Shown: positions 8,814 to 18,805, counted from the stretch's first letter. The stretch: DNA of 64,000 bases from Cupriavidus sp. UYMMa02A (GCA_001725945.1 LRMT01000217.1:1-64000); one strand, 5' to 3'. Made by a program: numbers and translations. Notes: generated by a model not told the origin, from the sequence alone.

Positions 8814-9583
8814 TCAGCCGATCTGGCTGACCAATGCTGGCAGCATCAGGCTTGCGCCAATGCCCATCAACACTCCGAACGCCACCCGCCGCGTGGTCGT
8901 GGGTGAGAAGGGCGGCGGAAAGCGCCGTCCCAGCAACGTGGCCAGCACGACCACGGGCACGGCAATGGCGGCCTGCAGGCAGATCTGCGTATCGAGCTGA
9001 CCCTGCCAGGCCGAGAAGAGGGTGCGCACGCTGGAGGTCACGGTAAAGACCAGGATCAGCGCGCAGCGGATCTCCACCGGCTTCATGGGCTGGCGGTAGA
9101 ACTGGAAAATCAGCGGCGGGCCGGACACGCCGAACATGCCGCTCAGCAGGCCGCCAAAGATGCCGCTCACGAGAAAGCTGCCGTCGCCGGAGCGTCGCGG
9201 CAGCGGCTCGGGACGCAGCGCGGCGCTCAGGCCGCCATACAGGATCACGGCGCCCAGCAGCAACTGCAGCAGCGTGGCCGCGGTGCTGCTCAGATAGTCG
9301 AGCAGCAGTACGCCCACCACGACCGACGGCAGGATGCCGATGGCCGCGGCGAATACCGCGCGCCAGTCGATATGCTGCATCTTGCCGGGCAGCGCGAAGG
9401 CGCTGTTGGCCAGCGTTACGAGGCTCACCACGCAGCCACCGTGGCGACCGGGGCGAGTCCCAGGCCGCTCGTGGCGCCCATCACGATCATGCCCAGGCCG
9501 AAGCCCGTCACCGTCTGAAAATACGTGCCCGCGCCAAGCAGTGCCTGCAGGCCCAGCACGGGTATCAACAATTCCAGCTTCAT
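8814..9583 (-). CDS. TSUP (TauE/SafE) family sulfite/organosulfonate exporter, frameshifted
   Basis: About 256 residues with eight hydrophobic segments in the TauE/SafE (DUF81) arrangement. The paired signatures FQTVTGFGLGMIVMG near the N-terminus and LVSGIFGGLLSGMFGVSGPP in the second half are diagnostic. One C appears lost near 9425, breaking VATVAAVVSLV. The ATG overlaps the pta stop as ATGA, implying translational coupling. In Cupriavidus sulfonate degradation a TSUP protein is proposed to export the sulfite released by Xsc, and this is the natural role here. Confidence 0.85.
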
Positions 9584-10613
9584 GCTGCCGCCTGTTCTCC
9601 GGAAGAGGCCTGTGCCGAAGCGGCTTGCGCCTGCACGACGGTGACGGCCATCACATGGAATACATCCTCCGCGCTGCAACCGCGCGAGAGGTCATTGGCC
9701 GGCTTCCTGAGCCCCTGCAGCATCGGGCCGATGGCCTTGGCGCCGCCGAGCCGTTCGGCCAGCTTGTAGCCGATATTGCCGGCTTCGAGATTGGGAAAGA
9801 CCAGCACGTTGGCGTGGCCGCCCACCTGCGAGTGGGGGATCTTGCGCTCGGCAATCTCGGCGACGATGGCGGCGTCAAGCTGCACGTCTCCATCGATGGC
9901 GAGGCCTGGCCGCTGCTCGCGCACGCGTTCGGTGGCCGCGACTACCTTGTCGACGGCGGCATGCTTCGCGCTGCCGCAGGTCGAGAACGACAGCATCGCC
10001 ACGCGCGGGTCTTCGTTCAGCAGCGAGCGTGCGCTGTCCGCCGCAGCCATGGCGATCTCCGACAGTTCTTCCGCATCGGGATCCACCACGAGCCCGCAAT
10101 CGGAGAAGATCAGTCCGCCCTTCAGTGCGTGGAACGGCTCGCACAGCATCATCAGGAAAAAGCTCGAGACCAGCTTGAAGCCCGGCGCCAGGCCGATCAG
10201 CTGGATCGCATGGCGCACCACATCGGCGGTAGTGTGGACGGCGCCGGCCACGGAGCATCGGCATGGCCCTGCCGCACCATCAGGTTGGCGAAGCACAGGG
10301 GATCGAGCACTGCCTGTTGCGCCTGGTCGAGCGTCATGCCTTTCTTCTGGCGCATGACGTGGAGCGCCTGCGCGAACGAGGGCGTCAGCGCCGAAGTGGC
10401 GGGGTCGACAATGGTCATGCCGGCGAGATCGATGGCCTGGCCGGCAGCAGCGTCGGTGATGCGCGCCGGGTTGCCCACCAGGATGACCTGCGCAATGCCC
10501 TCGCGCGTGGCGCGCGCGGCAGCCTGCAGGATGCGCGCGTCCTCGGCTTCGCACAGGACGATGCGACGGGGCGCGGCGCGGGCGCGGTCGATGATGCGGA
10601 GGATCGGTTTCAT
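9580..10613 (-). CDS. pta: Phosphate acetyltransferase (phosphotransacetylase), one frameshift
   Basis: About 345 residues, the short Pta form. It converts acetyl phosphate from Xsc and CoA to acetyl-CoA. Visible motifs include the N-terminal ILRIIDRARAAPRRIVLCEA, the MVRQGHADG region (typical of Pta/malic enzyme C-domains) and the C-terminal VFPNLEAGNIGYKLAERLGG and GPMLQGLRKPANDLSRG. The frame is lost near 10262, where one G of GATGGCTCC appears missing. Gene order xsc-pta-TSUP on the minus strand is the usual sulfoacetaldehyde arrangement; two REP-like palindromes separate it from xsc. Confidence 0.88.
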
Positions 10614-10671
10614 GATGGGGTGGCTCGGTAGGACAGAAAAAGGGCCAGCGATTCGCGCTATGCCCTTGGTG

Positions 10672-10797
10672 TTCTCCCCTCTCCCGCTTGCGGGAGAGGG
10701 GCCGGGGGAGAGGGCAGGCGCTCGCTATGCCACAGCGCCTCACTTCGTGGGTGCATCGGTCCTCTCCCCAACCCTCTCCCGCAAGCGGGAGAGGGGC
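10672..10797. repeat. Pair of inverted REP-like palindromes between xsc and pta
   Basis: Two copies of a short palindrome built on CTCTCCCGCTTGCGGGAGAG, at about 10678-10699 and 10772-10794, in inverted orientation with about 70 bases between. Each copy is itself a hairpin and is flanked by CCCC/GGGG runs. It resembles the extragenic REP/BIME elements common in proteobacteria. It may stabilise mRNA ends or end transcription after xsc. Confidence 0.7.
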
Positions 10798-10829
10798 ACG
10801 CTATCGGTAAGTAGCGTGCAACAGCCAGA

Positions 10830-12677
10830 TCAGACGTAGTCTTGTACTTGTCCAGGTAACGCACCGGCTTCGCCAGCGCGTCGCGGCGGAACGGATCGCC
10901 GAGTTCACGCGTGCACAGGACTTCGATGATCGTGGTCTTGCCGTGGTTCATCTGCAGGTCGATGGCGCGCTTGAGTGCCGGGCCCACGTCCTCCAGTCGA
11001 TCCACCACGATGCCTTCCGCGCCCATCGCCTTGGCGATGTCGGCAAAGCTCTGGTTGTCGAGCTCGCCCGCGACGAAGCGGCGGTTGTAGAAGTCCACCT
11101 GGTTCTTCTTTTCCGCGCCCCACTGGCGGTTATGGAAGACCACTGCCGTCACCGGGATGTTGTGGCGCACGCAGGTCATGGTTTCCATCAGGCTCATGCC
11201 CCAGGCGCCGTCACCGGCGTACGACACGGCCGGGCGATGCGGCGCGGCGACTTGGCGCCAATGATGGTCGGGAACGCGTAGCCGCAGTTGCCCCAGCTCA
11301 TCGCCGCGAAGAAGCTGCGCGGCTTCTCGAAGCGCAGGTAGCTGTTGGCGACCGAGTTGATATTGCCGATGTCGGTCGAGACCATCACGTCGGCCGGCAT
11401 GGCCTTTTCCAGCTCGCGCAGGACCTGGCGCGGGTGCAGATAGGTGCCGCCGTTGAACGTGCGCTCGTTCTTCTGCTCCTCGATCATGTCCAGGCTGTAC
11501 GGGTCGCGCTCATGCGTCCACTCGTCCAGTTCCTTTTCCCACGCGGCCTTTTCGCTGGCGATTTCCGTGGCGCGCGCATCGCGGCTGCTGTCGCAGGCGA
11601 GCGTGCGGCCGGCCAGGCGCTGCGTGAGCGCGATGGCAGCGGCCTTGGCGTCGCCGCAGATGCCGACGGAGATCTTCTTCACCAGGCCCAGCATCTTGTG
11701 ATCGGCGTCGATCTGGATGATCTTGGCGTTCTTCGGCCAGTAGTCCATGCCATGCTGCGGCAGCGTGCCGAACGGCCCCAGGCGCGAACCCAGCGCGATC
11801 ACCACATCGGCGCGCGAGATCAGCTTCATGGCCGCCTTCGAACCCTGGTAGCCCAGCGGGCCGCACCACAGCGGATGGCTGGCGGGGAACGAGTCGTTGT
11901 GCAGGTAGCTGTTGACCACCGGCGCGCCCAGGCGCTCGGCCAGTGCCTTGCATTCCTCGATGGCATCGGCCATCACCACGCCGCCGCCCGAGATGATGAC
12001 GGGGAACTTGGCCTGGGCCAGCAGTTCGGCGGCCTCGTTCAGGCTTTGTGCGCCGCCAGGACCGCGGTCCAGGCGCTGGGGCTTCGGAATCTCGACATTG
12101 ATCTTGCCGTAGAAGTAATCACGCGGGATGTTGAGCTGCGTCGGACCCATTTCGGCCAGGGCGCGGTCGAAGCAGCGGCCGGTGAATTCGGCCATGCGCT
12201 GCGGATGGGTGACGTGACCCTGGTACTTGGTGAATTCCTGGAACATCGGAAGCTGCTTGGCTTCCTGGAAGCCGCCCAGGCCGATGCCGGTGGTGCCGGC
12301 CTCGGGGGTCACGATCACGACCGGGCTGTGGGCCCAGTAGGCGGCGGCAATCGAAGTCACGCAGTTGGAGATGCCCGGCCCGTTCTGGCCGATCACCACG
12401 CCGTGGCGACCCGACACGCGCGCATAGCCGTCGGCCATGTGGCCCGCACCTTGTTCATGCACGACCGGGATCAGGCGGATGCCTGCCGGGGCGAAGATGT
12501 CCATGCATCCATGAAGGCCGAGCCCATGATGCCGAACATGTCGGTGACGCCATTGGCGGCCATGGTCTCCACGAACGCTTCGGACGGCGTCATGGTCTGG
12601 GGGCCGGCCGGTACCTGGGTCTCGGTAGCCGAGCCACCGGAAACGGCGGGGTGCGTAGTCGTGTCGAGGTCGCGCAT
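10830..12677 (-). CDS. xsc: Sulfoacetaldehyde acetyltransferase, three frameshifts
   Basis: Thiamine-diphosphate enzyme converting sulfoacetaldehyde and phosphate to acetyl phosphate and sulfite. The sequence is strongly Xsc-like: MTPSEAFVETMAANGVTDMF, VVHEQGAGHMADGYARVSG, the TPP-binding YAGDGAWGMSLMET and VYHNRQWGAEKKNQVDFYNR-type segment (here FHNRQWGAEKKNQ). Reconstructed length is about 616 residues. Single deletions near 12506 (GATGCATGGAC), 11250 (AAGTCGCC) and 10843 (AAGACTAC) break the frame; repairing the last gives the expected KYKDYV ending and stop at 10830. Start at 12677 follows AGGAGA. No sulfoacetaldehyde-forming enzyme lies in the window. Confidence 0.92.
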
Positions 12678-13011
12678 GGGTGTCTCCTGTGTGACGTAAT
12701 AAGTGGAACGATTCGTTCCGGAAAATTGTTGTTGGGGGAAATGTAGGCGGAGATCAGCGCTTGGTCAATAGAAAGTTTTAGTTTTTGGAATCTGGAGTGC
12801 TAAAAAACGAGACAATCGTATATTAAAGTGATAATTAAAGCACTTTATTCCGGTTTTCGGGATCAGGCTTGGCGGCGCTGCACATCGGCTTTCACCGGGC
12901 TTACCTTTTTCTGGAATGGACTCGCGAGCAGGTCCGGAAAATGTCTGGACAAAGCCCGGTGCCACGAAGCCTTCCTATATACTTTCAGTGTGCTAACAAA
13001 TGGTGAGTGAT
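12678..13011. promoter_or_regulatory. Divergent AT-rich promoter region between xsc and the MarR gene
   Basis: About 330 bases without a convincing gene, noticeably AT-richer than its surroundings. A perfect inverted repeat GGAACGATTCGTTCC lies at 12705-12719, 28 bases upstream of the xsc start, well placed for an operator. A second AT-rich stretch (TATTAAAGTGATAATTAAAG) sits around 12822-12842. The divergent MarR protein is the likely ligand, by position only. Confidence 0.5.
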
Positions 13012-13545
13012 ATGCCTCCACGAACAAAGCGCGGAGCAGCCGTCGAGGACAGCGGCGCGGCCACAGCGACCGCAGCCGAGAGCGACCCGGCCAAGGACCT
13101 GTTATGGGCGCGGCCGGGCTTCCTGGTGCGGCGCCTGCACCAGATCCACGTCGCGATGTTCTTCGAGGAGTGCAAGTCGCCCAACATCACGCCGGTGCAA
13201 TACGCGATCCTCACGGTGCTGTCGGTGCTGCCCGGGCTGGACCAGACCTCGCTCGGCCAGGAAGTCGGGTTGGACCGCACCACCACGGCGGACGTGGTGC
13301 GCCGGCTGGAAGAGCGTGGCCTGGTGGAGCGCCGGGACAACCCGGCGGACCGCCGCACGCGGCATGTCTACCTGACGAAGGAAGGCAAGAGCGTGGTGAC
13401 GGCGTTGCGCGCGGACATGGCGCGCGCGCAGGAGCGCATGCTGGCGCCGCTGAAGCCGGCCCAGCGCGAGGTATTCATGGAACTGCTGGCTACGCTGGTG
13501 GAGGCGAACAACCAGTACAGCCGTACGGTGTTGCGCAGCATGTGA
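13012..13545 (+). CDS. MarR-family transcriptional regulator
   Basis: Intact, about 177 residues from the ATG at 13012 (MPPRTKRG); an in-frame ATG at 13000 would add four residues but has no ribosome site, whereas GGTGAG precedes 13012. The winged-helix region runs from PVQYAILTVLSVLPGLDQTS through LGQEVGLDRTTTADVVRRLE and LVERRDNPADRRTRHVYLT, the classic MarR wing with DxRxxxxxLT spacing. N-terminal tail is low-complexity. It faces xsc across a promoter region with a perfect palindrome, so it probably controls sulfoacetaldehyde degradation. Confidence 0.87.
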   Translation: MPPRTKRGAAVEDSGAATATAAESDPAKDLLWARPGFLVRRLHQIHVAMFFEECKSPNITPVQYAILTVLSVLPGLDQTSLGQEVGLDRTTTADVVRRLEERGLVERRDNPADRRTRHVYLTKEGKSVVTALRADMARAQERMLAPLKPAQREVFMELLATLVEANNQYSRTVLRSM

Positions 13546-13571
13546 AAGCTGCGGGCAAGCGGCCCAATTGC

Positions 13572-13799
13572 CTAGCGTGCTGGCGCCGACGGGGCACGCG
13601 AGTCGCGCTCAGACCGCGGCGCCGGATACTGGTCATCGCCGCTCGCGATTGGCTGACGAGGCGGAGGCGGGGTCTTGGCGGTATCTCGCGGAACGCCCTC
13701 GCAGCCGCCGAGGGCGAGCACTGCGCCGACAAGAAATGTGGCCCCAACCATCGCGGCTCCCAGTGCGTGGCAAGCGCGAAGCATTTTGCGGCTGGACAT
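13572..13799 (-). CDS. Small predicted lipoprotein
   Basis: A 75-residue frame beginning MSSRKMLRACHALGAAMVGA, a positively charged N-terminus followed by a hydrophobic segment and a lipobox (LALGGC), then a short proline/serine-rich tail. This is the pattern of a small outer- or inner-membrane lipoprotein processed by signal peptidase II. GGGAG lies eight bases before the ATG at 13799; a longer upstream frame exists but lacks such a site. No homologue recognised. It lies between two unrelated plus-strand genes. Confidence 0.5.
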   Translation of the reverse strand: MSSRKMLRACHALGAAMVGATFLVGAVLALGGCEGVPRDTAKTPPPPRQPIASGDDQYPAPRSERDSRAPSAPAR

Positions 13800-13990
13800 G
13801 GCAAGGCTCCCGAAACGTTCCGTCACAAGTCTAGACGAGCCGTCTTGCCTTCGCTTTGCTCTGGCCACGGTCAGTGCCCGCAGACGCATCGCACCCTGGC
13901 GCAAACGTCCTAATGCGACGACGCACCGGTTCTATCTCCTGACCCCTGGATTTTGATGTACTAGCGACACGCCCATAGGGCCGACGGCGC

Positions 13991-14014
13991 TCAGTTCGGA
14001 GCGATCCGAACTGA
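13991..14014. promoter_or_regulatory. 24-base perfect inverted repeat upstream of the serine dehydratase-like gene
   Basis: Arms TCAGTTCGGA and TCCGAACTGA with a four-base GCGA centre, ending 16 bases before the ATG at 14031. No T-run follows, so it is not a normal terminator. Its position at the start of a gene pair suggests an operator or a 5' hairpin controlling translation. Confidence 0.6.
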
Positions 14015-14030
14015 CATGGGTGGGGGCGGT

Positions 14031-14789
14031 ATGTCAATCAGCACATTTGATATCTTCCGGGTTGAGCATGGGACCGCTGGGTCGCATCTCGCGGCCCCCA
14101 TGATCGCAGCTGGCTACGTACATGCGGAGACCGTCGATGAACATCCGATTCCTTACCCTTTTCGGAGCATCGACGAACTCTTGCAGATGAGCCGGGAGTC
14201 AAGTCGCACCATTGCCGACCTGATGCTCGAGAACGAGAAGTGCTGGCGAAGCACCTATGACATTCGCGCTGGGCTGTTGGAGATTGCCGATGCCATGGAA
14301 GCTCATCCGCCATGGATGGTGGAGCATGTCTGCCTGTGCGCCATGGCGGTCAGCGAAAAAAATGCCACGGCGGATCCAATCGCGACCGTTCCGATAATTG
14401 GTGCTGCGGGTGTCATTCCTGCTGTACTGCAGTACTACCGTGAGTTCGTACCCGGAGCGAATGAGGATGGGATGGTTGATTTCCTGTTAACCGCGGCCTC
14501 CATCGGCATCGCTTATAGCAAGAGTGCGCCGATGGCCAGGGCGGGGGCCGGTAACGATGGTGAAGTCGGGGTGGCCTGCTCGATGGCCGCCGCGGGGCTG
14601 ATTGCGGTGCTCGGCGGCAGCAACGAACAGATCGCGAACGCGATTGAGATGGGGTTGGGGCACAACCTTGTCATGACCAACGAACCCGTTGAGGGCGGCT
14701 ACAAATTCGCTGTATCAGATGCGATGCCATGGGTCATATCCAGGCAAGCCGCGGGGCGGACTGAAAGGAAAAGCAATGGTACATATTGA
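14031..14789 (+). CDS. Truncated L-serine dehydratase homologue lacking the iron-sulfur cysteines
   Basis: A 252-residue protein homologous to both ends of SdaA (compare the intact gene at 21799): N-terminal FDIFRVEHGTAGSHLAAPMI aligns with [20 protein letters not shown], and the later [37 protein letters not shown] and LGHNLVMT blocks align closely. About 200 residues between the two halves are missing. At the three positions of the CX41CX10C cluster motif it has N175, N217 and V228, with spacing preserved. The SSSH substrate motif is also changed. Ancestral serine deaminase activity is therefore unlikely. The reading frame is intact and its last 14 bases overlap the flavin reductase start, so it appears to be expressed. 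Confidence 0.75.
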   Translation: MSISTFDIFRVEHGTAGSHLAAPMIAAGYVHAETVDEHPIPYPFRSIDELLQMSRESSRTIADLMLENEKCWRSTYDIRAGLLEIADAMEAHPPWMVEHVCLCAMAVSEKNATADPIATVPIIGAAGVIPAVLQYYREFVPGANEDGMVDFLLTAASIGIAYSKSAPMARAGAGNDGEVGVACSMAAAGLIAVLGGSNEQIANAIEMGLGHNLVMTNEPVEGGYKFAVSDAMPWVISRQAAGRTERKSNGTY

Positions 14790-15297
14790 TGGTCTGACTC
14801 TGCGCAAGGCGTTGGGTGCTTTCCCCACCGGGGTGACCGTGATGACCACTTTGGACGCCACTGGAAAGGCATGTGGCATCACCGTCAATTCGTTCAGTTC
14901 TGTCTCGCTAACCCCACCTTTGATCCTTTGGAGTCAATCGCTTTCATCGCGGAGCTACCCCGTGTTTCGGGATGCCGAGCGGTTCGTCGTCAATATCCTC
15001 TCGGAGCATCAAATCCCAATATCGCGACAATTTTCGACAGCTAGCGACGACAAGTTTCGCAATATCGTCTTTCGCCGCGGGCTGGGAGACGTTCCAATTA
15101 TCAGTTCATGCGCTGCCAACCTGGAGTGCGTGAAGATTTCCGCCCATCCGGAAGGTGATCATGTCGTTTATATCGGGCGTGTTGTCCGCCTGGAACGGTC
15201 CGAGCACAGGCCGCTCGTCTTCGGGAACGGGCGCTACCTTGTAGCACGCGCCCACCAGCAGGATGAACGGGAATCGGTTCTCCCTTTGGAAGCCTAG
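14776..15297 (+). CDS. Flavin reductase-like (DIM6/NTAB family) FMN-binding protein
   Basis: Intact 173-residue protein of the flavin reductase domain family: LRKALGAFPTGVTVMTTLD, GITVNSFSSVSLTPPLILWS and NILSEHQIPISRQFS are the FMN-binding core, and the VYIGRVVRLE strand near the end is typical. Such proteins reduce FMN/FAD with NAD(P)H for two-component monooxygenases. Start at 14776 (MVHIDGLTLRK) with AAGGAA upstream, inside the end of the previous gene, which suggests coupled translation. No monooxygenase partner is next to it. Base composition of this gene pair looks less GC-rich than the rest of the window. Confidence 0.82.
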   Translation: MVHIDGLTLRKALGAFPTGVTVMTTLDATGKACGITVNSFSSVSLTPPLILWSQSLSSRSYPVFRDAERFVVNILSEHQIPISRQFSTASDDKFRNIVFRRGLGDVPIISSCAANLECVKISAHPEGDHVVYIGRVVRLERSEHRPLVFGNGRYLVARAHQQDERESVLPLEA

Positions 15298-15358
15298 GGC
15301 AGCCACGACGCGGTGACGACGACGTCCTGATTCGCTAGCCATCCCGCGGAAGATTGGT

Positions 15359-18300
15359 TCACTGTTCCTCGAGTTTGAGGAGCAATGCGCGGGCCTCCCG
15401 CAAGTCCGCTGTGTCGAAGCCCTCACTGAACCAGCCGTAGGTCTTGGACAGCAAGGCGCGCGCCTCGGCAAGGCGGCCCTGCTGCTGCCACAGGCGGCTC
15501 AGCGCCACCACTGCGCGGAGCTTCGGCGATCGGGCTTCCTGCCTGCCGGCAATCGCGATCGCCTGCTGGAAGCAGACTTCAGCTTGGTTGGCGACCTCGT
15601 TCACTTCGCCGGTTTGGCCCGCCTGCAGCAGCGTCAGGTCGCCCTTGAGCCGGTGCAATTCGGCTTCGTGCACCCGCTCTTCCGTTCGCTCCACAACAGC
15701 CAGCGCCTCGGCTACCGCCGCAAGCCCTGCTTCAACTTGTCCGGCTCTGCCACAGGTCTCGGCCAGTAGCGCGAGGAAATGGGTTCGCAGAAGTTCGGCC
15801 CCGGTTTCGCGGTATGCGCAAAGGCCTTGTTGAATGAACCCGATCCCCTCTGCGACTTGCCCGCTAGCCGCCAGGGCAGCGCCAGAAAGGATGGTTCCGC
15901 AAGCCAGGCCGTACGGCAAACCATAGTCGGTGGCCAGGGCGACGAGTGCCTGTGCAAGATCGTGCGCCAGCTGCACTTCGCCACAGAACAGACGGACCTG
16001 CGCAGCGGCGATCAGCGCATCGGCCGTGTCCGAGGGGTGGGACGGTTCCGGGCCAGGGTGAGCGCCTCCTGGCTGCGTGTGCAGGCTTGCGCCGGGTAGC
16101 CAAGCATCCACAGGTCCATGGCAATCAGGGCCAGCCCTTGCACACCGGGTTCCAGGCCATAGACGTAGGCGTGCGAGTGGTGCTGCCGGGGGTCATAGAG
16201 TGCCATGCTTGTTCCAGCCGCGCACGGGCCGGGACCAGTTCGCCAAGATAGAACAGATTGGCGCCCAAGGCCCGACGTGCCTGGATCAGCCACGCAGGAT
16301 CCTGCTCACGTTCGGCCAGCTCAAGCAACTGCTCCGCCAGTTCGCGAGCGGTCCGGAGTTCCGCGCGTACTGTGTAGAACGTGCGCAGCCCCATCAGGGC
16401 AGTAAACAGCTGGGTCGTGTCTTGGAGCTGCTGGCAAAGTGCCAGCGCGCGCGCATAGGTCGCTCCGACTTCCGCGGCGGCAAAGCCGCCTTTGGCCATC
16501 CAGGCGGGGCCGAGGGTAATCTGAAGCGCGAGTTCCTTTTGTGCGCGCTCGGGGCAATCAGGGAGCGTGGCGAGCAGGCCTAGTGCCGTGGTGAGGTGGG
16601 TGACGGCCTCGGCGTCGGCCGAGCGTTGCACGGCCTGCCGGCCGGCGCGGTGCAGGTACTCCACTGCCTTGGGCGTGTTGCCGCTGCGGCTGAAATGATA
16701 GGCCAGCTCGCTGCAGTGCTCCTCGAGCTGGGCGCTGAACAGAGTCTCGATGGCCTGCGCGGTGCGCTCATGCAACGCCCGACGCCGCTCGCTAAGCAGG
16801 GAGCCGTACGTCACCTCATGGGTCAGTGCATGCTTGAAGCTGTACTCCACTTCCGGAAACGCCGGCTGCTCGTAGATGAACTCCCCGGCTTGCAACCGCG
16901 CCAGCAGGCTCTTCGTCCTGTCTTCAGGCTGCTCGACGACACGCGCGAGGAGGCTCCAGGGAAAGGTCTTGCCGATCACCGCCAGGGTTTGCAGCAGCGC
17001 TTTCTCGGCAGGCTGCAGGCGGTCGATACGGGCAGCGAGCACGCCCTGCACGGTGGCAGGGATATGCAGCTTGCCCGGGATCTGCTCGATGCGGTAATGC
17101 CCGCGCTCGCCGCGCAGCACCTGCCCCTCGACGAGGTCCTGCACCACTTCCTCGATAAAGAACGGGTTGCCTTCGGTTTGCTCCAGGATCAGCTGTTCGA
17201 GCCGGGCCAGTCCGGTGGCTTCGCCCAGCAGCGCGTGCACCAGGTCCCGCGCTTCGTCTTCACCGAGCGGATCCAGGCGCAGCTGGGTGTAATAGCTTTT
17301 GCGGCTCCAGTCGTGCCGGTACTCCGGCCGGAAGTTGACCAACAGCAGAATGCGAGCGCTGGGCACGCTCTCGCCGAGAAACCCAAGGAAGGCCTCGGTT
17401 TCGCTGTCGAGCCACTGCAGGTCTTCGATGATCAGCTCCAGTGGCTGAGTCAGGCTTTCGCGAAGGAGCAGCCGCTTGATTGCCTCGAAGGTCCGCTGCT
17501 GGCGGATCTGGTTGTCCATCTGCGCCAGCGCCGAGCCTGGTTCGACGACTCCCAGGAGGTGGCAAAGATAGGGCAGGGTGTCTTCCAGCGCGCGGTCAAG
17601 CGTCAGGAGCTTGCCAGTGAGCTTCTCCCGCCGTCGGCGCTCATCGTCTTGCGCCGTGATCTGGCAGTAGTTCCGCAGCAGCTCGATCAGCGGCAAGTAG
17701 GGGTAGGCCTTGCCGTGCGAAACCGAGAAGGTTTCGAGCACCAGGCAATCGCGCGGCGCAAGCAGCTTGAATTCGTGGCAAAGCCTTGACTTGCCCACCC
17801 CTGGTTCGCCGACCACGCCGACAATCTGCCCATGTCCGGCCCGTGCCCGTGCCCGCGCTTCGCGCAATTGTTCGAGCTCCCGGGTACGACCGACAAACGC
17901 GCCAGTCCGCGGCTGGCCGATACCTGCAGCCGGGTTCGCAGCGGGCCGAGTCCAACAACTTCGAAGACGGCCAGCGGCTCGGGCAGCCCCTTGATTGTTG
18001 TCGCGCCGAGGGCCTTGAACGAGAAATAGCCTTCGGTCAGGTTGCGGGTGTGTTCGCTTGCGACAATCGAGCCCGGAATGGCGATGCTCTCCATGCGCGA
18101 TGCAATATGGATCGAATTGCCGACCGGGTCGTAGTCGGTATGCAGATCCTTGATGTGAATGGTGCGCACCACCACTTCGCCGGAGTTGATGCCGACACGG
18201 ATCTGTAGCGCGATGCCCTGGGCGAGGCGCACGCGGTCTGCGTAATGACGCATGGCTTCTTGCATGCGAAGCGCCGCCAGCAAGGCCCGCTGTGGATGGT

Positions 18301-18805
18301 CTTCGTTCGCGATCGGCGCGCCGAACAGCGCCAGGATGCCATCGCCCATTGATTTGGCGACATAGCCTTCGTAGTGGTGAACGGCCTCCATCATCAGCGC
18401 GAGCACCGGGTCGATCAGCCTGCGGGCGTCGTCGGGATCGAGATCATGGATCAGCGCGGTGGAGCCGGCCATGTCCGCGAACAGCGCGGTGACCATCTTG
18501 CGCTCGCCGTCCGTCTGGCGGCGGGCTTCCATCTCTGCCTGAGCCGCCAGGATACGCTCGGCCAGATAGGGCGGGGTGTAATCGATGGGAGTGCTGGACG
18601 CAGTTGACGCGGCGCGCACGGCCGCGTTTGATTTAGCGGGGGCGCTTGAGAGGGCGGTCAGCGGCGCCCCGCATTCGCTGCAAAACTTGGCACTGGCCCC
18701 GGCCTCCTGCCCGCAAGCCGGGCAGACGCGCCCCTGCTTGGCCCCACATTCCTCGCAGAATTTGGCGCCTGCCGGATTCTCGAACCCGCAGCTTTGGCAG
18801 CGCAT
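15359..18805 (-). CDS. Zinc-ribbon, class III adenylate/guanylate cyclase, AAA ATPase and TPR protein (three frameshifts)
   Basis: Reconstructed length about 1150 residues. N-terminus: two zinc ribbons, CQSCGFENPAGAKFCEECG and a second CPACG...CSECG. Then a class III cyclase domain with both metal aspartates (TALFADMAGST, SMGDGILALFG) and the VGNSIHIASRME segment. Next an ATPase domain with Walker A GEPGVGKS and a DLQWLDSE Walker B-like motif. The C-terminal third is TPR-like helices (RAGRQAVQRSADAEAVTHL onward) ending LLLKLEEQ. Frame breaks near 17890, 16190 and 16045 each need one added base. This architecture is found in soil bacteria as predicted signal-transduction proteins; the signal and output are unknown. 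Start at 18805 follows AGGGGA. Confidence 0.85.

Noticed and set aside
12768-12965. 66-residue minus-strand frame in the xsc-marR intergenic region
   Set aside because: Short, without ribosome site or homology, in AT-rich promoter DNA.
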